This document shows, piece by piece, positions 12,808-24,690 of a stretch of DNA of 64,000 nt; the first letter of the stretch is position 1, and every line of letters begins with the position of its first letter. The stretch is from Capitella teleta. Its lineage: Eukaryota; Annelida; Polychaeta; Capitellidae. The stretch lies in assembly GCA_000328365.1 (NCBI GenBank), contig KB308652.1:91549-155548 (forward strand). The letters are read 5' to 3'. The translations under genes and the position numbers were made by a program. The notes beneath the pieces are model-generated. The model saw only the letters and a program-made list of their open reading frames with translations, did no database searches and had not been told where the DNA came from.

Positions 12808-14018
12808 GTCGTCTCAGTGGAGCATGATCCTCTACAAAAAGGAAACAGAGCGCAAGAGTTAGTAGCTAGGCGCCTCTGGCTTGTCGTAATCGACGCTTTG
12901 TGTCATTCGCCGAAAAAAATGACGAGATGACGTACCTCGCAATACCGATGACCCCGCGGCGGATTGTGCGCACGCGTATCACGCAGCAGAGGGTGAAAAA
13001 GACACTTCTCCCATGACTGAGTCCCTGTGATTAACGCGGGATCATCGCTGCGATGAAATCCACAGTAATATCCGAGGAGACAAAGCCAACTCCATGACAG
13101 CGCACGTGCACCGCTCTCACTCGCTGGCCGTGATTGAGTTGCTCTATTGCAGAAGCCAGGTAAGGGAAAAGGAGGGGAAAGCGGTGGAGGCGACAGAGGA
13201 GGAAGAGGAGGTAGTGGAGGAGGCAATACGTACGCTGTGCCTCTTCTTTGTAGAAAGGCGTGGCGGAGAGTGAGCTATACGTGTGTTGGACGACCCTATC
13301 AACGCATACATGTAGCAATACACAGCCTCGAAAAAGCAAAGCTTTAGCGATAGGTTGGTTACGGGCGTGAAATGCGCGCATCCATCGCCTCTTTGGTCAT
13401 TACGATTCAGGTGGGGGATGATCAAAGGCAATCTCATCTGAGATGAATGGGCCGACCGATCTCCGGTGCCATCCGTCTAAATCGCCTTTTTACCGGTCCT
13501 CCCCGTCAAGCACTGTCTATACTTTCGCTGACCTATTAAACGAAGCTTAATATATGATTTTAGCTGTTGAGATCGACACTCCCAAGGCTATGCATCGTAT
13601 ATATATATTGAAAATCAAATATAGCACACTTTTTCATCGGAAAATCACATTTTTAGGCGTTTTCCGCGCAGTCGCACTATATCTCTTGTTGATTGAAATC
13701 CCGATGACATCTACAAATAGCTCCAGCAAATACTTTACATTGTATTTGAGTCCGCCGAGATGAACAGGTCTTGTGGTTGACCCACGAGTGAAGCCGACAC
13801 TGCACGCGATGTCTGAACAATGGACGGCATAAGCGGCACCTGGGATCAAGAGAGGGCAGGGTGTTCATATCGTCCTGTTCATCCAAAGAGAAGCGTTCGT
13901 GTCCGCATTATATGCGCCACAGGTATAATTGTATGAGTGAACTCTATGCACTTATAATTGTAGATGTTTCCACTGATATGATGACACAAGAGGAAGACAG
14001 AGAAGCAGCAAAATATTT
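12808..14018. other. BK upstream region
   Basis: This holds the presumed BK 5' UTR and promoter. The stretch 12900-13450 is richer in GC and in CpG than its surroundings, as expected near a promoter, but no TATA box or clear initiator stands out. A GGA-rich patch lies at 13150-13220. Overlapping frames here are low-complexity shadows. Confidence 0.4.
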
Positions 14019-14375
14019 GAGGAAAGGAAGAGCAAAGAGAAGGAAGAGGAGGAAGATGAGGAGGAGGAAGAAAGGAGGAGGAGGAGAAGGAGGAGGGGGA
14101 GGAGGAGGAGGAGGAAGAAGAGAGGAGGAGGAGGAGGAGGAGGAGGAGGAGGAGGAGGAGGAGGCGAGGGGGGGTGGAGGAGGAGGAGGAAGAGAAGGAG
14201 GAGGAGGAGAGGAGGAGAGAGGAGGAGGAGAAGGAGGAGGGGGAGGAGGAGGAGGAGGAGGAGGAGGAGGAGAAAGAGGAGAAAGAGAAGGAGGAGGACG
14301 ACGACGACGACGAGGAGGAGGAGGAAAAGGAGGACGAGGAGGACCAGGAGGACGACGAGGAGGAAGAGGACTGGG
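14019..14375 (+). repeat. (GGA)n polypurine tract
   Basis: About 350 bp of almost pure purine on the plus strand, dominated by GGA with GAA and GGGG interspersions and a short GAC run near 14300. The frames through it translate to Gly/Glu/Arg or Pro/Ser/Leu homopolymer and are not genes. Such mirror-symmetric polypurine stretches can form triplex H-DNA. Confidence 0.95.
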
Positions 14376-14459
14376 ATCAATCATCGAAACGGGATGCACC
14401 TGTTTTCAACGAGCATTTTAGGCATTTGATCTTTGCTCCATATATGTAATATCACTTCA

Positions 14460-17400
14460 AGCTTAAAAGCCTTTGCCACGATTGCTCTCCGCTATAAATC
14501 TCACAGCCTCTTGTACCTGCAATAACAGGGCATCACATTGCTTAATATTTCATTACAATGATCGCATAACAACCTTTGAAGTTACAACTTAAGATCTGTT
14601 TTCATATCCCACTACGCATTTTTGTAATGTTGCTTGATGCAACCAACTGCCAATGTTGATGCATTAGTCAATTAATTGTGCTTTTTTGTGCTCCTTTGGA
14701 ATACAGACTGTTGAAAAGTTTGAAGAATATGTTTATATTGTATCCTCATAATTATATGCATTGTAATAGTTACGTACAGTATATTGGTAATGAATGATGG
14801 TCGACGTCCCCACGTGGAAATTAACCAAAATTGAAAGAAGATGCACAGACATGACTCCGCAGTCGAGACAAAGCCCACGGATTTAATCTAAAGTGGATGT
14901 GCTCGTATTAGATACCACAACATGGATTGTGTATCTGCAATTCCGGAATGTTGGTATTTCATTCTGCATATATGCAAGCAACCGGAGTCACTAAACGGAC
15001 TTGATGAGAATGGCTTCCTTTAATTTACTCTGCGGTGATGAGCCCTGGAAATATAAACAAGGACTTCGGTGCGATTCTTTGGTCAAACCATTAGTTTGCC
15101 TTAATCATGCTTTCCACTTGTTTGTCTTACGGCAATTCACGAGCTTGATAGTCATCAGTGTATGATTTTATAATTAGTGCTTAGTCTGTGCATAATTAAG
15201 ACAGATAATCATAATTATACAAAAATGTACAACTAAATGCAATTTCAAAAACAAAAACTTATAACAAACAAGAATTTATATATACATCGTATGCTATTAG
15301 TACTGGTATGAAACGAAACATTAAAAGTAATTGCTGTGCAATTATCCTTCAGAAGAAAAAAAAGAGAGAAAAAACAATGCACGCATACACAGTAAGCCAA
15401 TACACACACAGTAAGCCAATTATGACTTGAAACCATCGACACTACCCAGTGATTGATACTGGTTTTTGTTTGCTAATTAATTGGTGAAAAACATATGAAG
15501 TCTGGCATGAATAATGTGCCCATTGTGGTGATTATATATCACTGTACACGGTATGGATTCCAACAGAGAACAGTGACATAAAAGAAAACACGAGGCTTTG
15601 TTCCGAAATGAATACTTGAACATAGAAATCGTGATGCTTTTCACTTTTTGTAGGTACAATGTTGTTTATGGGAACTGAGAGATGTTTTTCAATTTATGAA
15701 TTTTTGTATTATGCATACTCCGAATGAACCAAGTGCTTAGGTACATTGAACAAGATATACCGATGCTTACCTGCTGAACATGATTAGTCAGAGGTAAAAG
15801 CAATTAATGGGACTATATTCTTCCAAACTTGAGCTGCCGATGCAGAATTAATTGGCCGTTTTATATTTTATCATTAGACTGATTCAAACATTCTGTCAGA
15901 CTTCAGTTTTGGTGCATGCATATTAGTAACTACTGTATAATTGCATCTTTCCTCACTCTGTCACAGGTGTACTAGTATCACATCTTTAATATACAATATT
16001 ATACCCTTTATTCAACGTGAATATAACGTCTAATAGTATACATTCATATAGCGTCTGAAATGCTTGTAATTTGTAATTAGGTTCTTCAAACCTGTTCATC
16101 TACCCGGATGTTTCAGAATAACCAGAACGAGACATGCAGGGCTTCTCGATAAAGTAAAAACATTTCCAAATAACCACTGATTTGGGGTTTTTAGACTTTA
16201 AGCATTGCCTTGACATTGATACATGAGCACTGTCGATCCTTAAATTCCAAATAAACTGCACCCATATTTTAAAGTATTATTCCTGGGTATGTTCAGTAGA
16301 TAAAAATATAATCATTTTAAAAGCGTATTAGATGCATTCACTTTCTATGGGCTCAAACTTGAAAGAAACCTTTTCTAGATTGGAGATGTATGAATATTCA
16401 TTAATCTGTGACTTTCACGACTTACGAAAAAAAAGTAGTTTGACCGTCAGGCGTCTACATCTTTGCATTATTAGCTACCGTGTGCATCATGATCGTCGAT
16501 TATAACCACGCTATTTACCGTACAGTGAGGACAACAGTGTAATAAATAATAATAAATTATATAATGACTGTCACGATGAAATAAGCCAAGAATTCTTTCT
16601 TTAATCTTGACTGGTTGTCCGTGATTGCACAAATCATCGAGGACGTGTTATCGGAATAAAAAATTACATGACTTTCCGGATGGGTTTTCTTGAAAATTCG
16701 TTTTGACTTTGAAGTCGTTTTTAACGCATAGGAAATAGACAAACAGTGAGAGCCGTGAATGTCTCTCAAAGAACAAGATCAATTCATTATTCCCATAATT
16801 TTTGTTACAATCAATCATTGAATAGATTTGCTTTCAGGAAAATGCAAGTGAAACTGGGTGTCGTGTAGATTGAATTTGTCTCACATGTCGACATGTCCTT
16901 GTTATTCTTTATAAAGTGATATCGTTTGAAGGCACCTTTAAGGCAGCATGTGTACTTTGTGCATAAAACACTAATCTACTAATGGAAAAAGATCGAACGC
17001 CCGTTTTGTTGCGCATGTATACTAAAGGGGAGTGGCTTTAACACATTCACACTAATCCATAGAGTGTCAAATTATGTAGAAATCAATCCCCACTAAGGCC
17101 ACTATGAATGTTGTCAATTTGGAAAACAATTCATGTACTGTGTATAGTAAACTAAATACAGCGATGCACACCTGACTTAAAGGTACCAGGAAGTCAATGT
17201 CAACAATCGTACTTACGTGTTATTTTGGTTTAAATTTTGGTATTCAGGTGTGTAATCCACGTTCAAGTTCACTGAAGCAAAGTGCTCAGAAGAAGTATCT
17301 GATATGAAATGAGGCTAATTAAGGCGACAACTGAATGTTAAGCACCATATGATAAGAGATCTTAAGTTGTAGTCGAGATGCATGACTATTGCAAGACATA

Positions 17401-19888
17401 GATCAATGGTCTTGAGAGCTAACTTTAGCATTTACTGCCCCTGACAAATATAGAGATCGATTCCCGAGGACTTCCAGAAGAGCTCACCTGAGAAGAATTG
17501 TACTCCGTGAACTACGATTCCTTAGTTACTACGGTGACGAAAAAAGAATGCTCTCAATATTAGGATTGGTTAGCATTTACGATCACAGCATGGTCTTCAG
17601 GCGAAGTAGGCTATATCAAGAAGATAAAGCGATAAGCTCAATCTGCCATGTACTAATATCCGGTTAATCTGACACAGTCGCAATCGGTCGGCGCCGATTG
17701 GATTATTGAGAAGAATACGTTCTTGTTTACATAGGACTCTTACAAGGAAAGAGCCACAGCGGCCGCGCTGCCAGAGTATAGGGTATCGAAGTTCAAGGAG
17801 GTTAAGCGTGTGTTGACTTTCAGCCCCATTCAATGCATTATTGATCATCAAATGACGCTCCATTTATTCACAAGAATTGATCTCAAGTGACACTAACAAT
17901 ACCGGAGATACTTGTTAAGATTTAAACTGATATTTTATATGTTTTTATTTGAAATCGGTTAGATGCACTTCTGTGTGCAAATAGAAAACGACCAAGGATA
18001 TCGGTGTGCAATTGGATTCGTGCAATCGAATTAATCAATTGTGCAATCATCCACAATACATGATAATATTAATTATAATAAATTATATGCATTCATAAAG
18101 CTCTGAGGTCAAAATTCGATATCTGCATAGGCCTACAGTGTTTGACATGATACTTATTTGTAAAGCTGGCTTCCTCAGGATATGAACGTCTTTAAAGTTT
18201 GATATTATGAAAATCGAGGCCAGCAAGACTAAACAACAATACTCACGTGATAAAAAGGAAGTAAATATTATATATTATATACACATAGTATTTACTTTAG
18301 TATTATACATGTACACTAGTACGTGTATAAACTTTATTTAGTGGTCAATATTCACAAATACTTTGCCATGTAATGATCTTGAACTGAAAGGGTCAAGGAG
18401 CTTGTTTTACACATCAGTAAATAAGCTCATTGGTAAGAGTCATCCGGCGCACATGAAATTGTATATGAAATATGAGCAGTAACCATTACTTACAGATTAT
18501 TAAAAAATAGGGTTACGCACGTTTTGAGAATGGAAACGAAAGTTGACTGCCAACCTAAGCGTGAACTACCCACAAAGTAGTCACCGCAGGTAAGTACTCT
18601 CTAATCATCTTGGTGTAAAATAAAACCCGCGTTTATGCTTCTAAATACTACAGTAAGACAATAATCCAACCAAAAAGACCCATTGTTATTTATACTATCT
18701 AAGTAGCTTGCAGTAATTATAATACTATGAATATATAGGGTACCCTTTCATTGTTGGTTAAAGAATTAACAAAGCCCCATTCCGTACAATTTGCTATGTT
18801 GATTCGTGGCACTTGATTCCTCTCAGAATCTTAGCTCTAATCCATATGCTACCAAACGCAGCACTTTCTAATCCAAAGAAGATTTGTTTAGATACAGGGC
18901 TTCCTTGCCAGCTAATATTGACTTCAGATCTACAGATTTGCAGACACGTTGACCCTTGCTCTCCCGTGCTGGTCAAATCCTGTTACAAAACAAATGAAAC
19001 CGGACGGGTAGTAGTGTATGTCCGGTGCTGGGTGACGGTCAAGAGGGTACTCTTCATTTGCGCGTGTGCGACTGTTTGACTTGCTGTCGGCGTCTCAGCT
19101 GAGTATGATGCCAGTAATGTTAGTATTCGCCACACGTCTGCACTGAGTTGGCCGTAAGTAATCCGGTTTCACAGACATCCACGTGCGACAGCCGCTCATA
19201 TCACAATGCGCTAAGCCACACCGGGTATGCAGTGGGTAATTGTACACGCGAACTTTAAGTGCTGTATATATAGTCTGATATACGAATAGACAGTCATAAG
19301 TGTGAAATATGCGATTCAGTTATAAATAATAATATTCACAGTCCCAGTCTTAGGTCTTCTTATGGAAAGGTCATGGACATATGCGTATCAGAAATATTGA
19401 CACCAAAACTCAATAGATCGAGTGTGCTATGTCGTGATCTCAGCATGCTCTCTGATCATTCTGGGTCATGCAACATCCTTTTGTGAGATTACATTTCCTC
19501 GGTTTGTTTATAACTTTATATATTTGGCTGGAGCTTGTTCATTTACACGCACTCATCTTTTATGGAAGGAAAAAATTGAAATCTGATCATCTTCTAAAAT
19601 TAATTTTTTATGATTATTTGATTCATGAAGTATTGTTAGTGTTATAGCTGCGAGATGTGGTTAAGGCATCGGCATCTCATGACAACAACACAAACTAATG
19701 CCTCCGTTCAGTGGGACTATGGCTAACGAGTCGTGATCGAGTCAGTGTTATAATTATTGGTGATTATCATTAATATAATTTTGGGTTTGTGATTATTGAT
19801 TGTTATTATATATATGTGTGTCGTAACTTGTACTGATCACGCGTGCTATAACCATTATGAGTTCCAATGACAACGCCTTTTGAATGAG
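14460..19888. other. 5.4 kb without a recognised gene
   Basis: Uniformly AT-rich; all frames are under 90 codons. No splice-linked series, repeat unit with clear ends or RNA gene was found. One weak A-box-like string lies near 19650. Confidence 0.55.
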
Positions 19889-19892
19889 GCTG

Positions 19893-19929
19893 TCTCACTC
19901 ACTCAGTCACTCACTCACTCACTCACTCG
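19893..19929. repeat. (CACT/TGAG)n microsatellite tail of the LINE
   Basis: About nine tetranucleotide units, one of them altered, adjoin the 3' end of the minus-strand LINE, where several LINE clades carry simple-repeat tails. Confidence 0.75.
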
Positions 19930-20000
19930 GGGTCGTCGGGGAACATAAGGGCCGCAAGCTTGGACAACCTCTTCGACTTCTCTCTGCTCTTGGCGGCTCT

Positions 20001-20311
20001 TGTTTGTTCATTCAGGCTGCCCTCCATGCAATCTGTAACATTGTCCTTCCATGCTTTCCTCTGTAGCCCTCCTCTGCTCTTGCCCTCGAGAGTGCCCTGT
20101 ATGATGGTCTTTGAGAGGCTGTTGTGTCTGACGGTATGGCCAAACCACGCAAGCCTTTTGTTTGTTCATTCAGGCTGCCCTCCATGCAATCTGTAACATT
20201 GTCCTTCCATGCTTTCCTCTGTAGCCCTCCTCTGCTCTTGCCCTCGAGAGTGCCCTGTATGATGGTCTTTGAGAGGCTGTTGTGTCTGACGGTATGGCCA
20301 AACCACGCAAG
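20001..20311. repeat. perfect 158-bp-spaced tandem duplication inside the LINE
   Basis: Sequence 20001-20153 is repeated at 20159-20311 with no difference that I can see, including the start TGTTTGTTCATTCAGG and end CCAAACCACGCAAGC. The copies are head to tail. Identity against a background of decayed LINE sequence means the duplication is recent, or is an assembly artefact. Confidence 0.9.
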
Positions 20312-21642
20312 CTTCCTCCTCTTTATATTTGCGAGCAGTGGTTTCTGTGGGCCTGTCAATCTCCTCACCTTGTCTTTCACATGCTCGCTCGTTTGTCTGT
20401 CTCTGTAGAAGTTTCCTGAAGCTCTTCGTTTCGAAGCTTCTGACTCTCTTCTCGTCTTCGGCTTTCATCGCTCAGCTTTCGCACCCGTATAACAGGATGG
20501 GTGTTACTAGGCTTTTATATAGCTGTAGCTTAGTTTTTAAGCTTTGCCGGACATTCAACAACATGAGTGATTGCAGACAGCTTTGCCTAATTCAGACTGT
20601 TCTGAATTCAGTGCCTGTTTGATTGTTGAGCAAGTATGAACTTTTGGCATCGTCGTAAAGGGCCTTGATGATCTAGATGAGCCCTTGGTTGGTGTTGAAG
20701 TCACTTCTGACTTCCTACAATCCTTGGTGATAGACAAGGTCAAAGGCTTTCTTGAAATCTATGAAGTTATTGTGGAAGTCTGTTTGCTGTTGAAGATGTT
20801 TCTCAATGATGATGCGGCAGTTGAAGATCTGCTCCACAGTACTTTTTTTGCTCTAAAGTCGGCTTGTTCTTCTGCCAGCAGTTCTTCGACTAGAGGCTTT
20901 AGGCGGTTGAGGATAATTCTCAGGAGCATTTTGCTTGCAAGGCAGACAAGGCTGGTAGTGCGGCACTTGTTGCACATGCGGAGGCTCCCTTTCTTGAGCA
21001 GTGACGCTGCCTGCCGCCTAATAAATTAAACTCCCTCTGATGATCTGATTATGAGATGTAGTTCTTGTGTAGTCATTTGCCTCGTGTTTGTGAATAATTT
21101 CATCACATCGTGGTTCTCTCAAAGCATCTGTGTAATTACAAAAGATGTTTTATACAAGCAGGTAAAGTTTTAGATTTGTAACTCTTAGCACGCACCTCAC
21201 ACGTACGCGCACCTTTAAAATGCGATTATATCTTGTATTTTTTTCTGAGGCAAAATGCCCCAAAGATAAGATTAAGACTACCAATGTAGTCTTATTTGGC
21301 AGGGAGTATATATTTTATATTCAAGCTTCATAGAATTTCAAATACCTGCCTAGCTACTGCATATGTATTCAAGCTCTCTGTAAAATGATCATGTAATAGT
21401 TTGGCGTTTCAAAGCAGCTACAGTATATAAATTTAACACACAATGCACTAGATTTACAAGGAAATACCATTGATTAATCGGGAGCCTATCGTACTTTGAT
21501 GAAGCAAAGAAATTGAACTAATGTACAATAGAAATATGAAATATATATTTAGGCCTATGCATGTACTAAAGAATGTAACATTTTAGCCAGGTTCGCCTGA
21601 TGCAATCGCGTCTGCATGAATGGGTTTTGCTAAGGGGTAACG

Positions 21643-21846
21643 TTATGGCGGTCTTGAGAGGAAATTGACGGTTACATTTATATCATTTCCCATCGTCATA
21701 GTGCATGGACATTCATAGCGTCTGAAAGAGTGGCTTTCACTCTGCGGTAGACCATTCCCCTGTCCGCCTGTCGGTATCCACGCTGTGATTTTGAAGAGGT
21801 TTCCAGGCACGGATGTTATTGGAGCCAGTTTCACCGCAGCCGATAC
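21643..21846 (-). CDS. possible short exon or small secreted protein, unknown
   Basis: On the minus strand a TTCCAG acceptor at 21847-21852 precedes an open frame AVSAAVKLAPITSVPGNLFK with later FRRYECPCTMTMGNDINVTV, ending in TAA at about 21643. Base composition is richer in GC than its surroundings. Read from an upstream Met (21873) it would look like a 76-residue protein with a hydrophobic start. No family is recognised and no partner exon was found. Confidence 0.22.
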   Translation of the reverse strand, partial: VSAAVKLAPITSVPGNLFKITAWIPTGGQGNGLPQSESHSFRRYECPCTMTMGNDINVTVNFLSRPP

Positions 21847-21904
21847 AGCCTGGAACACAACAAACACAAGCATGACCAGTACTGTTAGTACACAATATCA
21901 AATT

Positions 21905-21970
21905 CGTGCTGATATATATATTCTAATGTCAGCACGGTGACCCATGCTGATATAGCCTGATATCAGCACG
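21905..21970. repeat. cluster of inverted GTGCTGATAT motifs
   Basis: CGTGCTGATAT at 21905 is mirrored by ATATCAGCACG ending at 21970. Between them lie a further inverted GTCAGCACG and direct ATGCTGATAT. The 66-bp segment could fold into a hairpin. Confidence 0.6.
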
Positions 21971-22568
21971 TTGTCTCTGCGAGCAGACGTGTGGAGCCTG
22001 AGGTGCATTTGCCCAAACCCAATGACTTTAATTTCTTTCGTATTCCTATTCACCTCATCATCGAATTAAGAGGAATTATCATTAATTCTATTCCCATCGC
22101 TGCCTTCTTCCTATTGATCATTCAAGTTCAAGAACAATCATTCATTGGTGAGATGTGAAGGTCGATGACTGATTATAAAAAGATCGCAGACGTCGTTACC
22201 TTTCTTTTTCTTTACAATAGGCATAGCACTGCAATGCATTAAATACCATTATATGCAAGGAATCTGAATATACATGCGGTTTTTTTTCCGGCTCATTGTA
22301 AAACATGTAATAAATAAGTAATGCTACTTTCTTATATAACGATGAATAAGTGAATAGGAGTCACTTCATGGCACTCTTACACTCTTAAGTGGTGTATGGC
22401 TTCCCCATACATTATAATTGTGAAGAACGAGACATACACATATTATTCATTCATCATTCAAAATACAATACATGTATACATTGATAGATGATATCATATT
22501 TGTGTAGTTTGCAACTACAAATTGAAATTTGCAGAGTATATTGCTGGTATAGACATTTTACGTAATTA

Positions 22569-23250
22569 TAAGTTTAAATGGGGTTGCGTAAAGGCCAAGG
22601 TCATTGTGGTAATTAAAGCATTTAATTGCATAAATTGATGATTATTTAGAATTTTGTTAATTTTGTAACTTTTCTGAGTTGCATACAACGTGTGCTGTCG
22701 AGCCTTAAAAGAAAATGTGATAATTCAGAATATTTGTGCGTTTTCGGTCGGAACACATATTAGGCAACACTAAAAATGTTTGGCACTGAATATTTTGAAT
22801 TCGCCCATGTCTATCAATTAGTAAGTTGCACTTATTAATGAAGCACGTTATTTCGATTAACACTGAAAGTTTGAAGGTCAAATTTGAAGGTCAAGTTCGC
22901 AGTGATTTTTCAAAGTTTCAAATTTGATCGCCACTAACTCATTGACTAGTAATGCTAGCGACTTGTAACTGGCATGAAATGATTCAGTGCATCGATATGT
23001 GAAATAAAGCTCGGAAGTATTTCTGCTCCTTGATGCACCGTTCTTGCGTAATCTTGCATAATAGCAATTATGACTTTTTCAAATGACGATAAATCGATGG
23101 TTATGTAAGTTGTGCACTTGAAATTCACAACAGTGTATATGCCACGCATACACCTCTAACGAAATCCTGATTTTAAATGAAGTTGCTAGAATTTCAGGAT
23201 CATTGTGGTCAATAAAGCATTTAATTGGTTATTATTTTGAATTTGTTTGA
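22569..23250. repeat. two diverged copies of an AT-rich dispersed repeat
   Basis: A block near 22573 (TTTAAATGGGGTTGC, then GGTCATTGTGGT, AAAGCATTTAATTG, GAATTTTGTT) recurs at 23173 with TTTAAATGAAGTTGC, GATCATTGTGGT, AAAGCATTTAATTG and GAATTTGTTT, in the same orientation 600 bp apart. Identity by eye is about 75 percent over 85 bp. Family unknown. Confidence 0.5.
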
Positions 23251-24690
23251 TCATTAAACTATTATTGCTATCAAATTTGGCCACTTATGACATTCTTTAA
23301 CTGTCTGGTGGTATACTGCAATGATAATTGGTTTAGCTTAGTGCAATATAATCAATCCAATGCACATACCACGTATACTGGGCTGAGCCCAGCTGACCCC
23401 TGATAGAGCCATAAATATGTCAACTTCTGTCAACATGCAGATTGGGTTAGGCCATCTGGCACATTCGATGGTTCTGCACAGCCTATATGCTGTAGTATTA
23501 AAAATCTTTATAATTGTTGGTTTGCATTAGTTTTCATCATACATTAAATGATAATGAAAAGTCATGTCAGGTAGAAAAGCATATCTAGCTCATTGGTTGC
23601 TCAATTCTGATGTAAATCATAAATTGAAGCATATACTATAGTTTAGCATCATGAACTAATATTGCCGCGATTCCGTTTATGTTTCCTTGATTACGGTTTA
23701 TCAATAGCTTAATTAAAAATTTTCTTTTGTCGCATCTCTGATTGATTCTTGTTTTGTTTTTTAAGTACAGCCATGCTGTCATATTCCTTGGTTTCATGAT
23801 CTCACTAGCGCTAGTGGTATACATTACGGGCATAGGGGTATTGGACGGTCGATTACGATAGGACAGGTATACGGTTTGGCAAGTATAGGACTCTTCAGTA
23901 ACTGGAATCGACTTTGATGGTAGGTTTTAGGCATTGGCTCTTGTTTCGTGAGTACATGTTTCCTTGTTTACATAGAGTGACATTAATGTTGTATCTCTTT
24001 AGTAATACACTAGTACAAGTACATGCAGCCATGTAATGCAATAAACGAACGAGAATAATAATGCCTCTAGCTGATACGGCTTTATCGGCAATACGGCATC
24101 GAATGACGCGTCGAAGGGAGGCTGTTATATTACGATCAGGGTAATGTTAGAAGTAGATGGGGTGCATAAAAAGCGTGATTGACGTTGGGCCCAATAATCG
24201 GACGAGCGATCATCAGAGGCCCGGCCCAGGAGGTTCAGCGGGCAGTCGATCGCCGGATCACGCGAAATGAACCCAGGCGACTGACTGCGTCAAAGGCCAA
24301 GAAGAGATCATCGTAGGTGATGGACCAAAGTTTTTTCCCCAGGACTTTGTGAAGGAAATCGTACAAAGTCATGCAGTCGCAACGATAGCAGTAACACGCG
24401 GTGAGCAAATAACCCAATTTGCACATGACGTTTTGTTTCAATCAATCACATTCGTTTGCCATTTTCTCCTCATTGATCACATTTTACCTGTCATTTAATC
24501 GGTATTGGATTAGTTCAAAGTAAATTAATGTAATCAAAGTTATTCAAATTGACATTCACATTAAAAAGATATTGAAAAAACGCTTCAAATAAACATTAAG
24601 CAAGACACAAGTGAGACACGTGTGTTGTTACTATTTTTCAGCATATATATACACATGAAAACTCTAACCTCGGAAAAGAGAAGTGGGATA

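Larger units (their letters stand above)
19889..21030 (-). mobile_element. degraded non-LTR retrotransposon with internal deletion and tandem duplication
   Basis: The minus strand gives the start of a reverse transcriptase (KKGSLRMCNKCRTTSLV, LASKMLLRIILNRLKP, LLAEEQADFRAKK, then IFNCRIIIEKHLQ and FIDFKKAFDLV). Near 20620 it jumps to the C-terminal part (LKTKLQLYKSLVTPILLYGC, FETKSFRKLLQ, KRRKLAWFGHTVRHNSLSKT, IIQGTLEG). The central palm with the YADD box is missing, so the copy cannot work. The C-terminal part contains a perfect 150-bp direct duplication. The 3' end runs into a (TGAG)n microsatellite at 19893-19929, the simple-repeat tail used by several LINE clades. Several stops and frame changes are present. 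A and WFGH-type C-termini of this sort are widespread in marine invertebrates. Confidence 0.85.
21853..24690. other. no confident gene; diverged repeats
   Basis: AT-rich, with the dispersed repeat pair and the inverted GTGCTGATAT cluster. A GC-richer minus-strand stretch at 24235-24441 (GKKLWSITYDDLFLAFDAVS) looks composition-wise like an exon but matches nothing I know. Confidence 0.45.

Noticed and set aside
13861-14449. Long Gly/Glu/Arg and Pro/Leu/Ser frames on both strands
   Set aside because: They are translations of the GGA simple repeat; a pure triplet repeat stays open in many frames without coding.
19646-19750. A-box-like TGGTTAAGGC and a weak B-box-like GATCGAGTC
   Set aside because: The boxes are too degenerate and no tRNA fold or SINE body follows; could be a very old SINE but cannot be supported.
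24235-24441. GC-richer 68-codon minus frame (KVLGKKLWSITYDDLFLAFD)
   Set aside because: Composition is exon-like, but no family, start, or clear splice pair was found; left as an unannotated candidate.
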